From: Microbacterium thalli
GTDB taxonomy: Bacteria > Actinomycetota > Actinomycetes > Actinomycetales > Microbacteriaceae
DNA: 64,000 nt
Direction: 5' to 3'
NCBI RefSeq assembly: GCF_028737325.1
Contig: NZ_JAQZCH010000003.1
Location: 1-64,000, forward strand
Position numbers and translations under genes: made by a program. Positions 51,530 to 59,823 of this stretch are shown here, in pieces. Numbering within the stretch: the stretch's first letter is position 1; the number at the start of each line of letters is the position of its first letter. Below the pieces are notes generated by a model, which made no database searches, had not been told where the DNA came from, and saw only the letters and a program-made list of their open reading frames with translations.

Positions 51530-51684
51530 GGATCCCCCTGCGCTTGCGCCCTAGTGTCACAGTCTGACCGAGCGGGGGTGCGAAGGGCACCTCTATCCGT
51601 GAGAGCGCTCACCTGATATGGCGGGGAAGGTGAACCTCACTTGTGGAGCCGTGTGACGGCGGTGCATCGCTCGACCATGGCGTG

Positions 51685-51707
51685 AAGTAGCGTAGCGATG
51701 CCTACTT
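51685..51707 (+). promoter_or_regulatory. inverted repeat before the sensor kinase
   Basis: AAGTAG and CTACTT form a perfect 6-bp dyad with an 11-base spacer, ending seven bases before the AAGGAG ribosome binding site of the kinase gene. It could be a binding site for the divergent MarR-type protein, or for the response regulator encoded downstream. This is position-based inference only. Confidence 0.4.
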
Positions 51708-51728
51708 GGCAAGAAGGAGACCTGCCCG

Positions 51729-53096
51729 ATGATCGACCGCGTCGCAGAACAGGCGCCGTCACGCACCCGAAGGCTGGGGGCGGCGCAGGTCGATCCGACA
51801 CCGACGAGCCCCTTCAGCGCGGTCGACTCTCATCGTCGAATGCCGATTCGCCGGTACCTCGCACAGCACCCGCAGGTCGCCGATGTGGCGATCGCGCTGT
51901 GGTTTGTGGCTCCCTCGATGACGAACGCGCTGCTCGTCGTCGCCGGCGACACCACGGGAACAGCGTGGCGCGGGTGGGCATTCGTCGTCGTGACCCTCGC
52001 AGCGGGAGCGCTGCTGCTGCGCCGGCGACAGGCGCCGCTTCTCGTCGCGTCGGGCATCACGCTGCTGGGGGTCGCGTCGATGGCGCTGCTGCGCGATTCC
52101 AGCAGCCTTGAGCTTGCGGCGGCGTTCACCGTCTACGCCGTCGCAGCGACGCGCCCCGGGTGGCTCGCGTGGTCGGTGCTCGGCGCGCAAGCCATCGCGA
52201 TGCTCGGCGCCGCGACGCTCTTCCTGTCGGACATCCCGGTACCGTCGGCGCGTCCCGTCGAGTTCGACTCGTCGACCTCGTTCGGTCCGTTCAGCTCGGT
52301 GCTGATCCTGGGCCAGCTCATCGCGATCGCCGTGGGCACGGGGGTTCGCGGTCGACGCCAGCACGTCGCCGACCTCGTCGCCCGAGCCAACGCCCTCGCG
52401 CGAGACCGCGAACACCGCTCGCGGCTGGCCGTCGCCGCTGAACGGGAACGTATCGCCCACGAGATGCACGATGTCGTCGCCCACTCGTTGACGGTCATGG
52501 TGGCGCTCGCGGAGGGGGCACGCGCCGCGTCGGCCGCAGACCCGGCCCGTTCGCACGATGCGCTCGTCGCCCTGACGGCGACCGGCCGCTCCGCGCTCGG
52601 CGACATGCGCCGAGTGCTCGGCGTGCTGCGCGATTCGGACGAGCCGGAATCAGCGCCGGCACCGGCGCGCGCGATCGTGCTCGATGACCTGGCGGACCAG
52701 TTCCGTGCCGCCGGGCTGCCGGTGCGCGTGATCGCGCGCGGGGACGTGCCGCCGCCGTCGATGCCCGCGCGGGCTGCAGCCGACCGCATCGTGCAGGAGG
52801 CCCTCACCAACACGCTGCGTTACGCCCCCGAGGCCGAGGCCGTCATCGTCGAGCTGCGCCGCCGCGGCGAGCGCGAGGCCGGCGGGCAGGACTGGCTCGA
52901 CGTCGTCATCGCCGACCACGGCTCGCCGCGCGCCCGGCCCCCGCGCCGAGGGCTCGGCACCGGACGCGGCATCATCGGAATGCGAGAACGCGCGGCGATG
53001 CACGGCGGGACCCTCACCGCCGGGCCCGACGGCGACGGCTGGCGTGTGCACGCGACATTGCGCCTCGACGATCACACGGAGGACACCGCAGGATGA
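51729..53096 (+). CDS. sensor histidine kinase, NarL-type system (HisKA_3)
   Basis: 455-residue membrane kinase. About five or six hydrophobic segments (residues about 52-205; ADVAIALWFVAPSMTNALLV, FVVVTLAAGALLLRRRQAPL) form the sensor region without a large extracellular domain. The HisKA_3 box AERERIAHEMHDVVAHSLTV carries the phospho-accepting His247, and the HATPase part has DRIVQEALTNTLRYAP (N box) and GTGRGIIGMRERA (G box). It is preceded by AAGGAG. Its stop overlaps the response regulator ATG (ATGA), so they form a two-component pair. The signal is unknown; the small input domain suggests sensing in or near the membrane. Confidence 0.92.
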   Translation: MIDRVAEQAPSRTRRLGAAQVDPTPTSPFSAVDSHRRMPIRRYLAQHPQVADVAIALWFVAPSMTNALLVVAGDTTGTAWRGWAFVVVTLAAGALLLRRRQAPLLVASGITLLGVASMALLRDSSSLELAAAFTVYAVAATRPGWLAWSVLGAQAIAMLGAATLFLSDIPVPSARPVEFDSSTSFGPFSSVLILGQLIAIAVGTGVRGRRQHVADLVARANALARDREHRSRLAVAAERERIAHEMHDVVAHSLTVMVALAEGARAASAADPARSHDALVALTATGRSALGDMRRVLGVLRDSDEPESAPAPARAIVLDDLADQFRAAGLPVRVIARGDVPPPSMPARAAADRIVQEALTNTLRYAPEAEAVIVELRRRGEREAGGQDWLDVVIADHGSPRARPPRRGLGTGRGIIGMRERAAMHGGTLTAGPDGDGWRVHATLRLDDHTEDTAG

Positions 53097-53770
53097 CTGA
53101 GCAGCCGATTCGCGTGCTGATCGTCGATGACCAACCCATGCTGCGGCTGGGGTTCCGGCTGGTGCTCGACGCGGAGGATGGCATCACCGTCGTGGGCGAA
53201 GCCGGCGACGGTGCCGCCGGCATCGCTCTCGCGAAAGCGCTGCACCCCGACGTCGTGCTCATGGATGTGCGGATGCCCGGGATGGACGGCATCGCCGCCA
53301 CCGCCCGGCTCGCGCAGGACGCTCCGACATGCCGCGTGATCATCCTGACGACCTTCGACATCGACGAGTACGCCTTCGCCGCGCTCCGCGCCGGCGCGAG
53401 CGGGTTCCTCGTGAAGGACGCGCAAGCCGCCGAGCTCGTCGACGCCGTACGAGCGGTCGCCCGCGGCGACGCCGTGGTGGCGCCGCGGGTGACCCGGCGC
53501 ATGCTCGAGCTGTTCGCGCGGCAGCTTCCCGACGCGGACGGGGCCGAGGCCGCCACATCCGACCCCCGCCTGGGGCTGCTCACCCCCCGAGAGGCGGACA
53601 TCTTCGGGGCGCTGGGCCTGGGGCTCAGCAACGCGGAGATCGCGGCGCGCTTCGTGCTGTCGGAAGCGACGGTCAAGACCCATGTGGCTCACGTGTTGCG
53701 CAAGCTGGGGCTGCGTGACCGGGTGCAGGCGGTGGTGCTCGCGTACGAGACGGGTGTCGTGGGGCGGTGA
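53093..53770 (+). CDS. LuxR/NarL family response regulator
   Basis: 225-residue regulator. The receiver domain has VLIVDDQPMLRLGFRLVLDA with the acidic pair, phosphoacceptor Asp58 in VVLMDVRMPGMDGI, and the Thr/Lys switch residues in IILTTFDIDEYAF and GFLVKDAQAAEL. The C-terminal LuxR helix-turn-helix is LTPREADIFGALGLGLSNAE and ATVKTHVAHVLRKLGLRDRV. It is coupled to the kinase by ATGA and followed by a bidirectional hairpin (53800-53823). Targets are unknown, and the inverted repeat at 51685 is one candidate. Confidence 0.94.
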   Translation: MTEQPIRVLIVDDQPMLRLGFRLVLDAEDGITVVGEAGDGAAGIALAKALHPDVVLMDVRMPGMDGIAATARLAQDAPTCRVIILTTFDIDEYAFAALRAGASGFLVKDAQAAELVDAVRAVARGDAVVAPRVTRRMLELFARQLPDADGAEAATSDPRLGLLTPREADIFGALGLGLSNAEIAARFVLSEATVKTHVAHVLRKLGLRDRVQAVVLAYETGVVGR

Positions 53771-53799
53771 GCCCCGCCCTGTGCGACGAGGCCGGCGCC

Positions 53800-53823
53800 C
53801 CGGCGTCTCGAAGAGGACGCCGG
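53800..53823. terminator. bidirectional hairpin between convergent genes
   Basis: CCGGCGTC, an 8-base loop TCGAAGAG, and GACGCCGG form a perfect 8-bp stem midway between the response regulator and the convergent hydrolase gene. There is no strong U-tract in either direction. By position it could serve both transcripts. Confidence 0.6.
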
Positions 53824-53854
53824 AACGCCGGCTGGGCATCGCCCGGGCGCGGTG

Positions 53855-54574
53855 TTATCGGGCCAGGTGCGCCAGCGCCTCGGTGATGACGGCGACCACC
53901 GCGTCAGGCTGCGAGACCATGACGGAGTGCGACGCGCCGGGAACCTCGGTGACGGTCAGACCGCCGGCGCGCTGCGCCATGAACCGCAGACCCTCGACCG
54001 GGATGTTCTTGTCGGCGTCGCCGAAGACGAACCACGACGGCAGTGTCTTCCACGCGGGTGTTGCGGCGGGCTGCGGCTCGCCCAGGGCCGCGTCACGGAT
54101 CGGGCGCTGCGTGCGCGCCTGGACCGCGGCCTCGTCGGGCGCGACGTCGGCGGCGAACTGGTTCGGGAACAGCGCACGGTCGACGTACAGGTCGTTCGTG
54201 CCGTCGCCGAGCGGGTAGGCGCGAACCGTCTCGCCGAGCGTGCTGCCCGGGAACTTCGCGGTCAGCTCGAGCGCGTTCTCACCGTGGTCGGGGGCGAACG
54301 CGGCGACGTAGACGAGCCCGACGACGTCCGGGTTCTCGACGGCCGCCTCGGTGATGACGGCCCCGCCGTAGGAGTGGCCGACGAGCAGCACGGGCCCCTC
54401 GACGCCCGCGACCGTCCGGCGGACGTTCTCGGCATCGGTGGCCACGCTGCGCAGAGGGTTCGGTGTGGCGATGACGGGGATGCCGGCATCCGTCAGCCGC
54501 GGGATGACGCCCGACCAGCTCGCGGACTCGGCGAAGGCGCCGTGGACGAGGACGACGGTGATGGGAGTGGACAT
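53855..54574 (-). CDS. alpha/beta hydrolase
   Basis: 239-residue serine hydrolase-fold protein. PITVVLVHGAFAESASWSG (oxyanion HG), VLLVGHSYGGAVITEAAVEN (nucleophile elbow GHSYGG, Ser) and the late DADKNIPVE and GASHSVMVSQPD (Asp and His) give a complete triad. The cap is small, a pattern seen in actinobacterial esterases often induced in stress or pigment pathways. ATG 54574 has AAGGAGA upstream. It follows the RidA gene with a 40-base gap on the same strand, so it may share the transcript from about 55900. Confidence 0.88.
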   Translation of the reverse strand: MSTPITVVLVHGAFAESASWSGVIPRLTDAGIPVIATPNPLRSVATDAENVRRTVAGVEGPVLLVGHSYGGAVITEAAVENPDVVGLVYVAAFAPDHGENALELTAKFPGSTLGETVRAYPLGDGTNDLYVDRALFPNQFAADVAPDEAAVQARTQRPIRDAALGEPQPAATPAWKTLPSWFVFGDADKNIPVEGLRFMAQRAGGLTVTEVPGASHSVMVSQPDAVVAVITEALAHLAR

Positions 54575-54614
54575 GGATGTTCTCCTTGTGTGGGGATCAG
54601 GCGAAGGGTGGGCG

Positions 54615-55079
54615 TCAGGCGAATTCGACGGTGAGCTCGACCTCGACGGGCGCGTCGAGAGGGAGCACGGCGACACCCACGGCGCTGCGAGCGTGGACGC
54701 CGGCGTCTTCGAAGATGGCGCCCAGGACTGCGGATGCGCCGTCGAGCACGCTCGGCTGAGCTGTGAAGTCCGGGTCGGAGGCGACGAAGCCCGTGACCTT
54801 GACGATGCGGGTCACCCGATCGAGCGAGCCGAGCACCTCGGCGATCGCCGACAGGGCATTGAGGGCGCTGGTGCGCGCGCACGCAGCGGCCTCATCGAGG
54901 CTCACGGCGGCGCCGACCTTGCCGGTGACGGGCAGGACGCCGTCGACGAAGGGCAGCTGCCCGGCGGTGATCACCTGGTTGCCGCTGAGCACGGCCGGAA
55001 CGTAGGTTCCGGCCGGTGACGGCGAGCGGTGCGGGATGGCGATGCCGAGCTCTGCCAGGCGTGCAGTGACGGTGCCCAT
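54615..55079 (-). CDS. RidA family protein (imine/enamine deaminase type)
   Basis: 154-residue YjgF/YER057c/UK114-like protein, forming trimers. Residues VSGNQVITAGQLPFVDGVLP and AAACARTSALNALSAIAEVL match the first half of the fold. VKVTGFVASDPDF and AGVHARSAVGVAVLPLDAPV contain the conserved Arg that binds the substrate carboxylate. It is the long variant (about 154 residues) with an N-terminal extension and may be a Rid subgroup other than the archetypal RidA. The start ATG overlaps the next hydrolase stop (TGATG), showing coupling. Confidence 0.9.
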   Translation of the reverse strand: MGTVTARLAELGIAIPHRSPSPAGTYVPAVLSGNQVITAGQLPFVDGVLPVTGKVGAAVSLDEAAACARTSALNALSAIAEVLGSLDRVTRIVKVTGFVASDPDFTAQPSVLDGASAVLGAIFEDAGVHARSAVGVAVLPLDAPVEVELTVEFA

Positions 55080-55900
55080 CAGTGCGCGATGAACTCGAGG
55101 ATGTCGGCGTGCAGGGCCGCCCGGAACGACCCCGAGATCCCGTGGGGAGCACCGGGGTAGACCTTCAGGGTGCCGTGCGTGACGAGCTCGGCTGCCTTCG
55201 CCGATGCCGCGCCGAGAGGCACGATCTGGTCGTCGTCGCCATGTGCGAGGAGGATCGGCACGTCGAGTGCGACGAGGTCGTCGGTGAAGTCGGTCTCGGA
55301 GAACGCGGCGATGCAGTCGTAGGCGGCGGAGAGGTTGACCAGCATGCCCTGTCGCCAGAAGTCGTCCTTCGCGCCCTGCGAGACGGACGAGCCATCGCGG
55401 TTCGCCCCGAAGAACGACTCCGTCAGGTCGCGGTAGAACTGGGAGGCATCCTGCAGCACACCCGCCCGGATGCCGTCGAAGACCTCGATCGGCAGCCCAT
55501 CGGGATTGGTGTCGCCGGCGACCATGATCGGCGGCACGGCACCGATCGTGATCACCTTGGAGACGCGGCCGACGCCGTGCTGGGCCGCGTACCGGACGAC
55601 CTCGCCCCCACCGGTCGAGTGGCCGATCAGCACGAGGTCGCGCAGGTCGAGGGCGGCGACGAGCTCGGCGAGGTCGCGGGCATAGGTGTCCATGTCGTGG
55701 CCCGACGCGGTCTTCTCGGAACGGCCGTGTCCGCGGCGGTCGTGGGCGATGGCCCGGTAGCCGGCATCGGAGAGCACCTTGAGCTCGACCTGCCAGGCAT
55801 CCGAGCTCAGCGGCCATCCGTGGCTGAGCAGCACCGGCTGACCGGTGCCCTGCTCGGTGTAGTAGATCTCGATGCCGTCGGACGTGGTGAAGAAGGGCAT
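55079..55900 (-). CDS. alpha/beta hydrolase (non-heme chloroperoxidase-like)
   Basis: 273-residue hydrolase. IYYTEQGTGQPVLLSHGWPL (oxyanion), RAIAHDRRGHGRSEKTASGH and LVLIGHSTGGGEVVRYAAQH (nucleophile Ser in GHSTGG) are typical of the chloroperoxidase/esterase subgroup. HGDDDQIVPLG and YPGAPHGISGSF supply Asp and His. It is first in a minus-strand run with RidA and the second hydrolase (55900 to 53855), joined by TGATG and a 40-base gap. The function of the trio is not known; an amide or imine breakdown role is conceivable. Confidence 0.9.
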   Translation of the reverse strand: MPFFTTSDGIEIYYTEQGTGQPVLLSHGWPLSSDAWQVELKVLSDAGYRAIAHDRRGHGRSEKTASGHDMDTYARDLAELVAALDLRDLVLIGHSTGGGEVVRYAAQHGVGRVSKVITIGAVPPIMVAGDTNPDGLPIEVFDGIRAGVLQDASQFYRDLTESFFGANRDGSSVSQGAKDDFWRQGMLVNLSAAYDCIAAFSETDFTDDLVALDVPILLAHGDDDQIVPLGAASAKAAELVTHGTLKVYPGAPHGISGSFRAALHADILEFIAH

Positions 55901-56040
55901 TCGCGGTGTTGTCCTGTTCTCAAGGGGGCGATCGTGCGCTCCGACGCTATCGACGGGCGTCGGCGGCTCGCGGCCCCCACGGGAGGTATCTTCCGGGGGC
56001 CGTCTACCCCGCGAGGATGAGAACACGGCGGTAGAGAGAA

Positions 56041-56056
56041 TCGAAGATTTGTTCTA
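56041..56056 (+). promoter_or_regulatory. near-consensus SOS (LexA) box
   Basis: TCGAAG-attt-GTTCTA matches the actinobacterial LexA box TCGAAC-N4-GTTCGA at 10 of the 12 fixed positions. It lies 12 bases before the ATG of the small gene at 56069, in the position of a promoter or leader, and is flanked by an additional dyad GAGAAT...ATTCTC. Confidence 0.65.
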
Positions 56057-56068
56057 TTCTCGGATGCC

Positions 56069-56335
56069 ATGACCGATACGACGAGCTCTCACGACGTGAC
56101 CCTCTGGCTCGTCGACGACATCCCCGCCCGCATGTTCTACGGCGGTCGTCGCTGGACGGTCAGTGACACCCCGACGCGGCTGCGCGACTCGGTGTGGTCG
56201 CTCGACGTCGCCGACGACCGTCGCCGCGGACTGTACGGGTGGCGGTTCCAGGGCACCGATCCCGAGGGCTGCTCGTTCGTCTTCGATGTCTACTGCGGCG
56301 AGGGCGGGTGGCACGTCCACCGCGCCTATGCGTGA
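56069..56335 (+). CDS. small hypothetical protein (DUF6504-like), probably SOS-regulated
   Basis: 88-residue protein, compact and aromatic-rich (MFYGGRRWTVSDTPTRLRDS, GWRFQGTDPEGCSFVFDVYC, GEGGWHVHRAYA). The pattern of GRRW-x-V-x-DTPTRL and GWRFQ-x-T fits the DUF6504 group as I remember it, some of whose members sit beside the mutagenic imuB/dnaE2 repair genes in actinobacteria. That memory is not verified here. No such genes are in this window. The SOS-like box directly upstream supports a DNA-damage role. It is convergent with the merR-type gene 9 bases away. Confidence 0.6.
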   Translation: MTDTTSSHDVTLWLVDDIPARMFYGGRRWTVSDTPTRLRDSVWSLDVADDRRRGLYGWRFQGTDPEGCSFVFDVYCGEGGWHVHRAYA

Positions 56336-56344
56336 GCGCGAGCG

Positions 56345-56716
56345 TCAGATGCCGGTGAGCTGCTCGAGGAACTCGTCGGCCATCGCCACCTGACGGGTCA
56401 GCTTCGCGCGACGCTCGGCGGCCTCGGTGCGAATCGTCTCGAGTCGCGCCCGCAGCTCGTCGTCGCCGGGGCGCGCAGCGAGCGCGTCGACGACATCCAG
56501 CAGCTCGCGCATCTCGTCGAGGCTGTAGCCGAGCGGCTTCATCCGACGGATGAGCAGGATGCGGCTGACGTCGCTCTCGGTGTACAGCCGGAACCCGCCG
56601 TTGGTGCGGGCGGAGGGGGTGACGAGGCCGATCTCGTCGTAGTGGCGGAGCGTGCGGAACGACAGCTCGGTGCGCTCGGTCACCTCTCCGATGCGCATCG
56701 TGCGTTCCTCGGTCAC
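56345..56716 (-). CDS. MerR family transcriptional regulator
   Basis: 123-residue regulator. MRIGEVTERTELSFRTLRHY and DEIGLVTPSARTNGGFRLYT are the MerR helix-turn-helix and wing (R-x-Y-x-E-x-GL), DVSRILLIRRMKPLGYSLDE completes the DNA-binding domain, and a dimerisation coiled coil follows (residues about 85-120). The effector-binding part is short with no metal-binding cysteines, so the signal is unknown. Start GTG 56716 has GGAGGA upstream; the ATG at 56698 has an equally good GAGGAA, so both are possible. It is divergent from the SulP transporter across 122 bases. Confidence 0.9.
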   Translation of the reverse strand: MTEERTMRIGEVTERTELSFRTLRHYDEIGLVTPSARTNGGFRLYTESDVSRILLIRRMKPLGYSLDEMRELLDVVDALAARPGDDELRARLETIRTEAAERRAKLTRQVAMADEFLEQLTGI

Positions 56717-56750
56717 GCGACGTCCTCCCGGATTCGACAGCAAACCTCAC

Positions 56751-56760
56751 GTTACGTAAC
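56751..56760. promoter_or_regulatory. palindrome between merR-type gene and sulP gene
   Basis: GTTACGTAAC is a perfect 10-bp palindrome centred 39 bases from the merR-type start and in front of the sulP promoter. It has A/T-richer flanks (CAAACCTCAC and ATTTGCTC). MerR proteins bind dyads between -35 and -10 elements. No convincing hexamers were identified around it. Confidence 0.4.
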
Positions 56761-56838
56761 ATTTGCTCTCGGCGCGGTTCTCGCGCCCCCTTCATTCTCC
56801 CCGCCCGCGGACGGCATCCGCGCCCGCCTGGAGGCCCC

Positions 56839-58365
56839 GTGTCTGCTGTCATCCCCGGCCGTGACGCCGCCGCCCGCTCTCGCATCGAGCCGACCGTATT
56901 GCAGGCGCTGCGCAGCCCCCGCCTGCTCACCCGCGAGGTGCTCGCCGGCCTCGTCGTCGCGATCGCGCTGATCCCCGAGGCCATCGCGTTCTCGATCATC
57001 GCCGGGGTCGACCCGCGCCTCGGGCTCTTCTCGTCGTTCGTCATGGCGGTCGCCATCGCCTTCCTCGGCGGCCGGCCCGCCATGATCACCGCGGCGACCG
57101 GAGCGATCGCCCTCGTCATCGCCCCCGTCGCGCGCGAGCACGGCGTCGACTACCTCATCGCCACCGTCATCCTCGGCGGGCTCATCCAGATCGTCCTGGC
57201 GGTGCTCAGCGTCGCGAAGCTCATGCGGTTCATCCCGCGCTCCGTCATGGTCGGCTTCGTCAACGCGCTCGCCATCCTCATCTTCACGGCGCAGCTGCCG
57301 CAGCTGTTCGGCGACGGCATCCCGTGGCTCGTCTGGCCGCTCGTGGCCGTCGGTCTGCTGATTCTCGTGTTCATGCCACGTCTGACCCGCGTGGTGCCCG
57401 CCCCGCTCGTCACGATCGTGCTGCTCACCGCCGCGGTCGTGGCATTCGGATGGCGGGTGCCGACCGTGGGCGACCAGGGCGAGCTGCCCGACAGCCTGCC
57501 CGCGCTGCTGTTCCCCGACGTGCCGCTGACGCTCGAGACGCTGCAGATCATCGCTCCCTACGCCCTCGCGATGGCGGTGGTCGGGCTGCTCGAGTCGCTC
57601 ATGACCGCCAAGCTCGTCGACGAGATCACCGACACCCGCTCGCGCAAGACGCGCGAGGCCCTCGGTCAGGGTGCGGCGAACATCCTCTCGGGCGCGTTCG
57701 GCGGCATGGGCGGCTGCGCGATGATCGGCCAGACGATGATCAACGTCAAGGCGTCGGGTGCGCGCACGCGTATCTCGACCTTCCTCGCGGGGGTCTTCCT
57801 GCTGATCCTCGTGCTCGTGCTCGGCGATGTCGTCGCGATCATCCCGATGGCGGCTCTCGTCGCGGTGATGGTGATGGTGACGGTCGCGACGTTCGACTGG
57901 CACAGCGTGCGCCCGAGCACCCTGCGCCGGATGCCGAAGAGCGAGACCGCCGTCATGCTGATCACGGTCATCGCGACGGTGTGGACGCACAACCTCGCCA
58001 TCGGCGTCGTGCTCGGTGTCGTCGCCGCGATGGTGATGTTCGCCCGTCGGGTCGCCCACTTCGTCACCGTCACGCGGTCGGTCGCCGTCGACGCGGACGG
58101 GTCGACGGCGCACTACGTCGTCGACGGCGAGCTGTTCTTCGCGTCGAGCAACGACCTCACCACGCAGTTCGACTACGCCGCCGACCCCGAGCGCGTCGTC
58201 ATCGACATGAGCCGGTCGCACGTCTGGGACGCCTCGACCGTCGCCGCGCTCGACGCCGTGGTGAGCAAATACGAGCGGCTCGGCAAGACCGTGACGATCG
58301 CGGGCCTGAACCCCGCGGCATCCGCTCTGCACGGACGCCTCACCGGCGCCGTCGGCGGGCACTGA
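56839..58365 (+). CDS. SulP family anion transporter with STAS domain
   Basis: 508-residue membrane transporter. TREVLAGLVVAIALIPEAIA, AFLGGRPAMITAATGAIALV and FGGMGGCAMIGQTMINVKAS are SulP signatures, with about 11-12 helices to near residue 400. A C-terminal STAS domain follows (about 415-505: DGELFFASSNDLTTQFDYAA, VIDMSRSHVWDASTVAALDA). Family members carry sulfate, bicarbonate or other anions, and the STAS domain often controls activity. Which anion is carried is not visible. GTG 56839 follows GGAG at four bases. It may be regulated by the divergent MerR-type protein. Confidence 0.92.
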   Translation: MSAVIPGRDAAARSRIEPTVLQALRSPRLLTREVLAGLVVAIALIPEAIAFSIIAGVDPRLGLFSSFVMAVAIAFLGGRPAMITAATGAIALVIAPVAREHGVDYLIATVILGGLIQIVLAVLSVAKLMRFIPRSVMVGFVNALAILIFTAQLPQLFGDGIPWLVWPLVAVGLLILVFMPRLTRVVPAPLVTIVLLTAAVVAFGWRVPTVGDQGELPDSLPALLFPDVPLTLETLQIIAPYALAMAVVGLLESLMTAKLVDEITDTRSRKTREALGQGAANILSGAFGGMGGCAMIGQTMINVKASGARTRISTFLAGVFLLILVLVLGDVVAIIPMAALVAVMVMVTVATFDWHSVRPSTLRRMPKSETAVMLITVIATVWTHNLAIGVVLGVVAAMVMFARRVAHFVTVTRSVAVDADGSTAHYVVDGELFFASSNDLTTQFDYAADPERVVIDMSRSHVWDASTVAALDAVVSKYERLGKTVTIAGLNPAASALHGRLTGAVGGH

Positions 58366-58433
58366 ACCCGCGCCACCAGCGGGGCCGGGGGCGCGTCCAG
58401 GGTGCGCGTGCGAGCGGGTGGGAAGATCGAGGC

Positions 58434-59180
58434 GTGACCGCGCCCAAATACCGCGAGCTGGCCGACATGCTCCTCGAGCGCATCGGCACGTCCGCGATCG
58501 GCGCGCCCGTGCCCAGTGAGCGCCAGCTCGCCGACGAGACCGGCGTCTCGCGCATGACCGCCCGCCGCGCGATCGACGAGCTCGTGCGTCAGGGGCTGCT
58601 CACCCGCGAGGTCGGCCGAGGCACCTTCGTCTCGCGCCCCGCCGTCTCGATGCCGCTGCAGCTGACGAGCTTCACCGAAGACATGCGGGCACGCGGACAC
58701 GAGCCGTCGAGCACCGTGCTGCGACTCGAGACCGTCGACGCGGATGCCGCCGAGGCCGCGGTCTTCGGGATGGCGCCGGGCGATCCGGTGCTCGTGCTCG
58801 TCCGCCTGCGCCTGGCCGACGGTACGCCCATGGCGATCGAGCGCACCCACCTGCGCGCCGACGTCGTGCCGGGCCTCGAACGCTACGACTTCGCCGCCGA
58901 CTCGCTGTACCGGGTGCTGCTCGAGGAGTACGACGTGCGATTCGACGCCGGCGAGCAGGTGATCCGCGCCGGCATCGTGCGCGACGACGACGCGGCCACC
59001 CTGCGCCTGGCCGCCGGCGCACCCGTGCTCGAGCTCATCCGGACCTCCGAGTCGCAGGGCGTCGTCGTCGAGCGGACCGTGTCGACCTACTCGGCGGCGC
59101 GGTTCGAGCTGTCGGCGCAGCTCGCGCCGATCACAGCTCGGGGATCCGCCCCGCGAAGCGCGCTGAGAGTTCGCGGTTGA
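58434..59180 (+). CDS. GntR family regulator with UTRA domain (HutC/DasR type)
   Basis: 248-residue regulator. KYRELADMLLERIGTSAIGA and VPSERQLADETGVSRMTARR form the GntR winged helix, with DELVRQGLLTREVGRGTFVS as the wing. The UTRA ligand domain has FTEDMRARGHEPSSTVLRLE, AIERTHLRADVVPGLERYDF and VVVERTVSTYSAARFELSAQ. UTRA domains bind phosphosugars or amino-sugar derivatives. It converges with the SIS-domain gene with a 50-base overlap and most likely controls the PTS operon, whose upstream region has a DasR-like site. The GTG start at 58434 follows a GA-rich region (ggaagatcgagg). Confidence 0.9.
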   Translation: MTAPKYRELADMLLERIGTSAIGAPVPSERQLADETGVSRMTARRAIDELVRQGLLTREVGRGTFVSRPAVSMPLQLTSFTEDMRARGHEPSSTVLRLETVDADAAEAAVFGMAPGDPVLVLVRLRLADGTPMAIERTHLRADVVPGLERYDFAADSLYRVLLEEYDVRFDAGEQVIRAGIVRDDDAATLRLAAGAPVLELIRTSESQGVVVERTVSTYSAARFELSAQLAPITARGSAPRSALRVRG

Positions 59181-59823
59181 CCTCGTCGTTGCCCGGCACA
59201 TTGGCGCTGCGCCACCGCGGCGCCTCGGGCGCGAGCTCGTAGACCCGGCGGAGCACGAGCGTCCACACGGTGTTCGTCGCCAGGCTCGACACCGGCGCCG
59301 TCACCGGGGCCTCGGGCGGCCACGTCGCGTCGCCCGGGGGTACCGCCGTGTCGATGACGATGTCGGCCACGTCGATGAGACGGTGCGCGGCGCGGCGGGG
59401 CGCCGCCTCGTTCGAACGGCGGGACGTGACCGCGATCACGGTAGCGCCGGCCGCCCGACCCGCCTCGGCGACCTCGACGGGGAACGGGTTCGTGCCCGAG
59501 TTCGAGAACACGACGACGGTGTCGCGCGCCTCGATGCCCGCGGCGCGCGCCGCCTCGGCCCCGAGGCCCACCTCGCGCTCGGCAGAGGTGGCGGCGGCCG
59601 CTCCCGTCAGCGGCAGGATGCGCGGGTGCCAGATCGGCCGTACGAACGCGAGTCCGCCGGCGCGGAAGAACGTCTCGAGCACCGCGGCCAACGAGTGACC
59701 CGCGCCCGTGGGACGGACGAGGCCGCCGGCGGCGGCGGTGTCGGCGATCGCTCGCGCCGCCTGATCGATCTGCGCGGCGTTGCGTTCGCCGACGCCGTCG
59801 ACGAACTCTCCGAGGCTGGTCAT
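59131..59823 (-). CDS. SIS-domain sugar isomerase-like protein
   Basis: 230-residue protein with a SIS (sugar isomerase) fold. PTGAGHSLAAVLETFFRAGG and TVVVFSNSGTNPFPVEVAEA contain the sugar-phosphate-binding Ser/Thr/Gly loop (SNSGT), and TVIAVTSRRSNEAAPRRAAH follows. Such proteins act as phosphosugar isomerases, or as sensors of phosphosugars without catalysis. It probably acts on the phosphorylated product of the PTS beside it. The start at ATG 59823 overlaps the PTS stop (TGATG). The C-terminus is convergent with the GntR gene. Confidence 0.85.
   Translation of the reverse strand: MTSLGEFVDGVGERNAAQIDQAARAIADTAAAGGLVRPTGAGHSLAAVLETFFRAGGLAFVRPIWHPRILPLTGAAAATSAEREVGLGAEAARAAGIEARDTVVVFSNSGTNPFPVEVAEAGRAAGATVIAVTSRRSNEAAPRRAAHRLIDVADIVIDTAVPPGDATWPPEAPVTAPVSSLATNTVWTLVLRRVYELAPEAPRWRSANVPGNDEVNRELSARFAGRIPEL

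Noticed and set aside
58366..58433. imperfect CCCGC/GCGGG hairpin after the SulP gene
   Set aside because: Mismatched stem without U-tract; not better than background.
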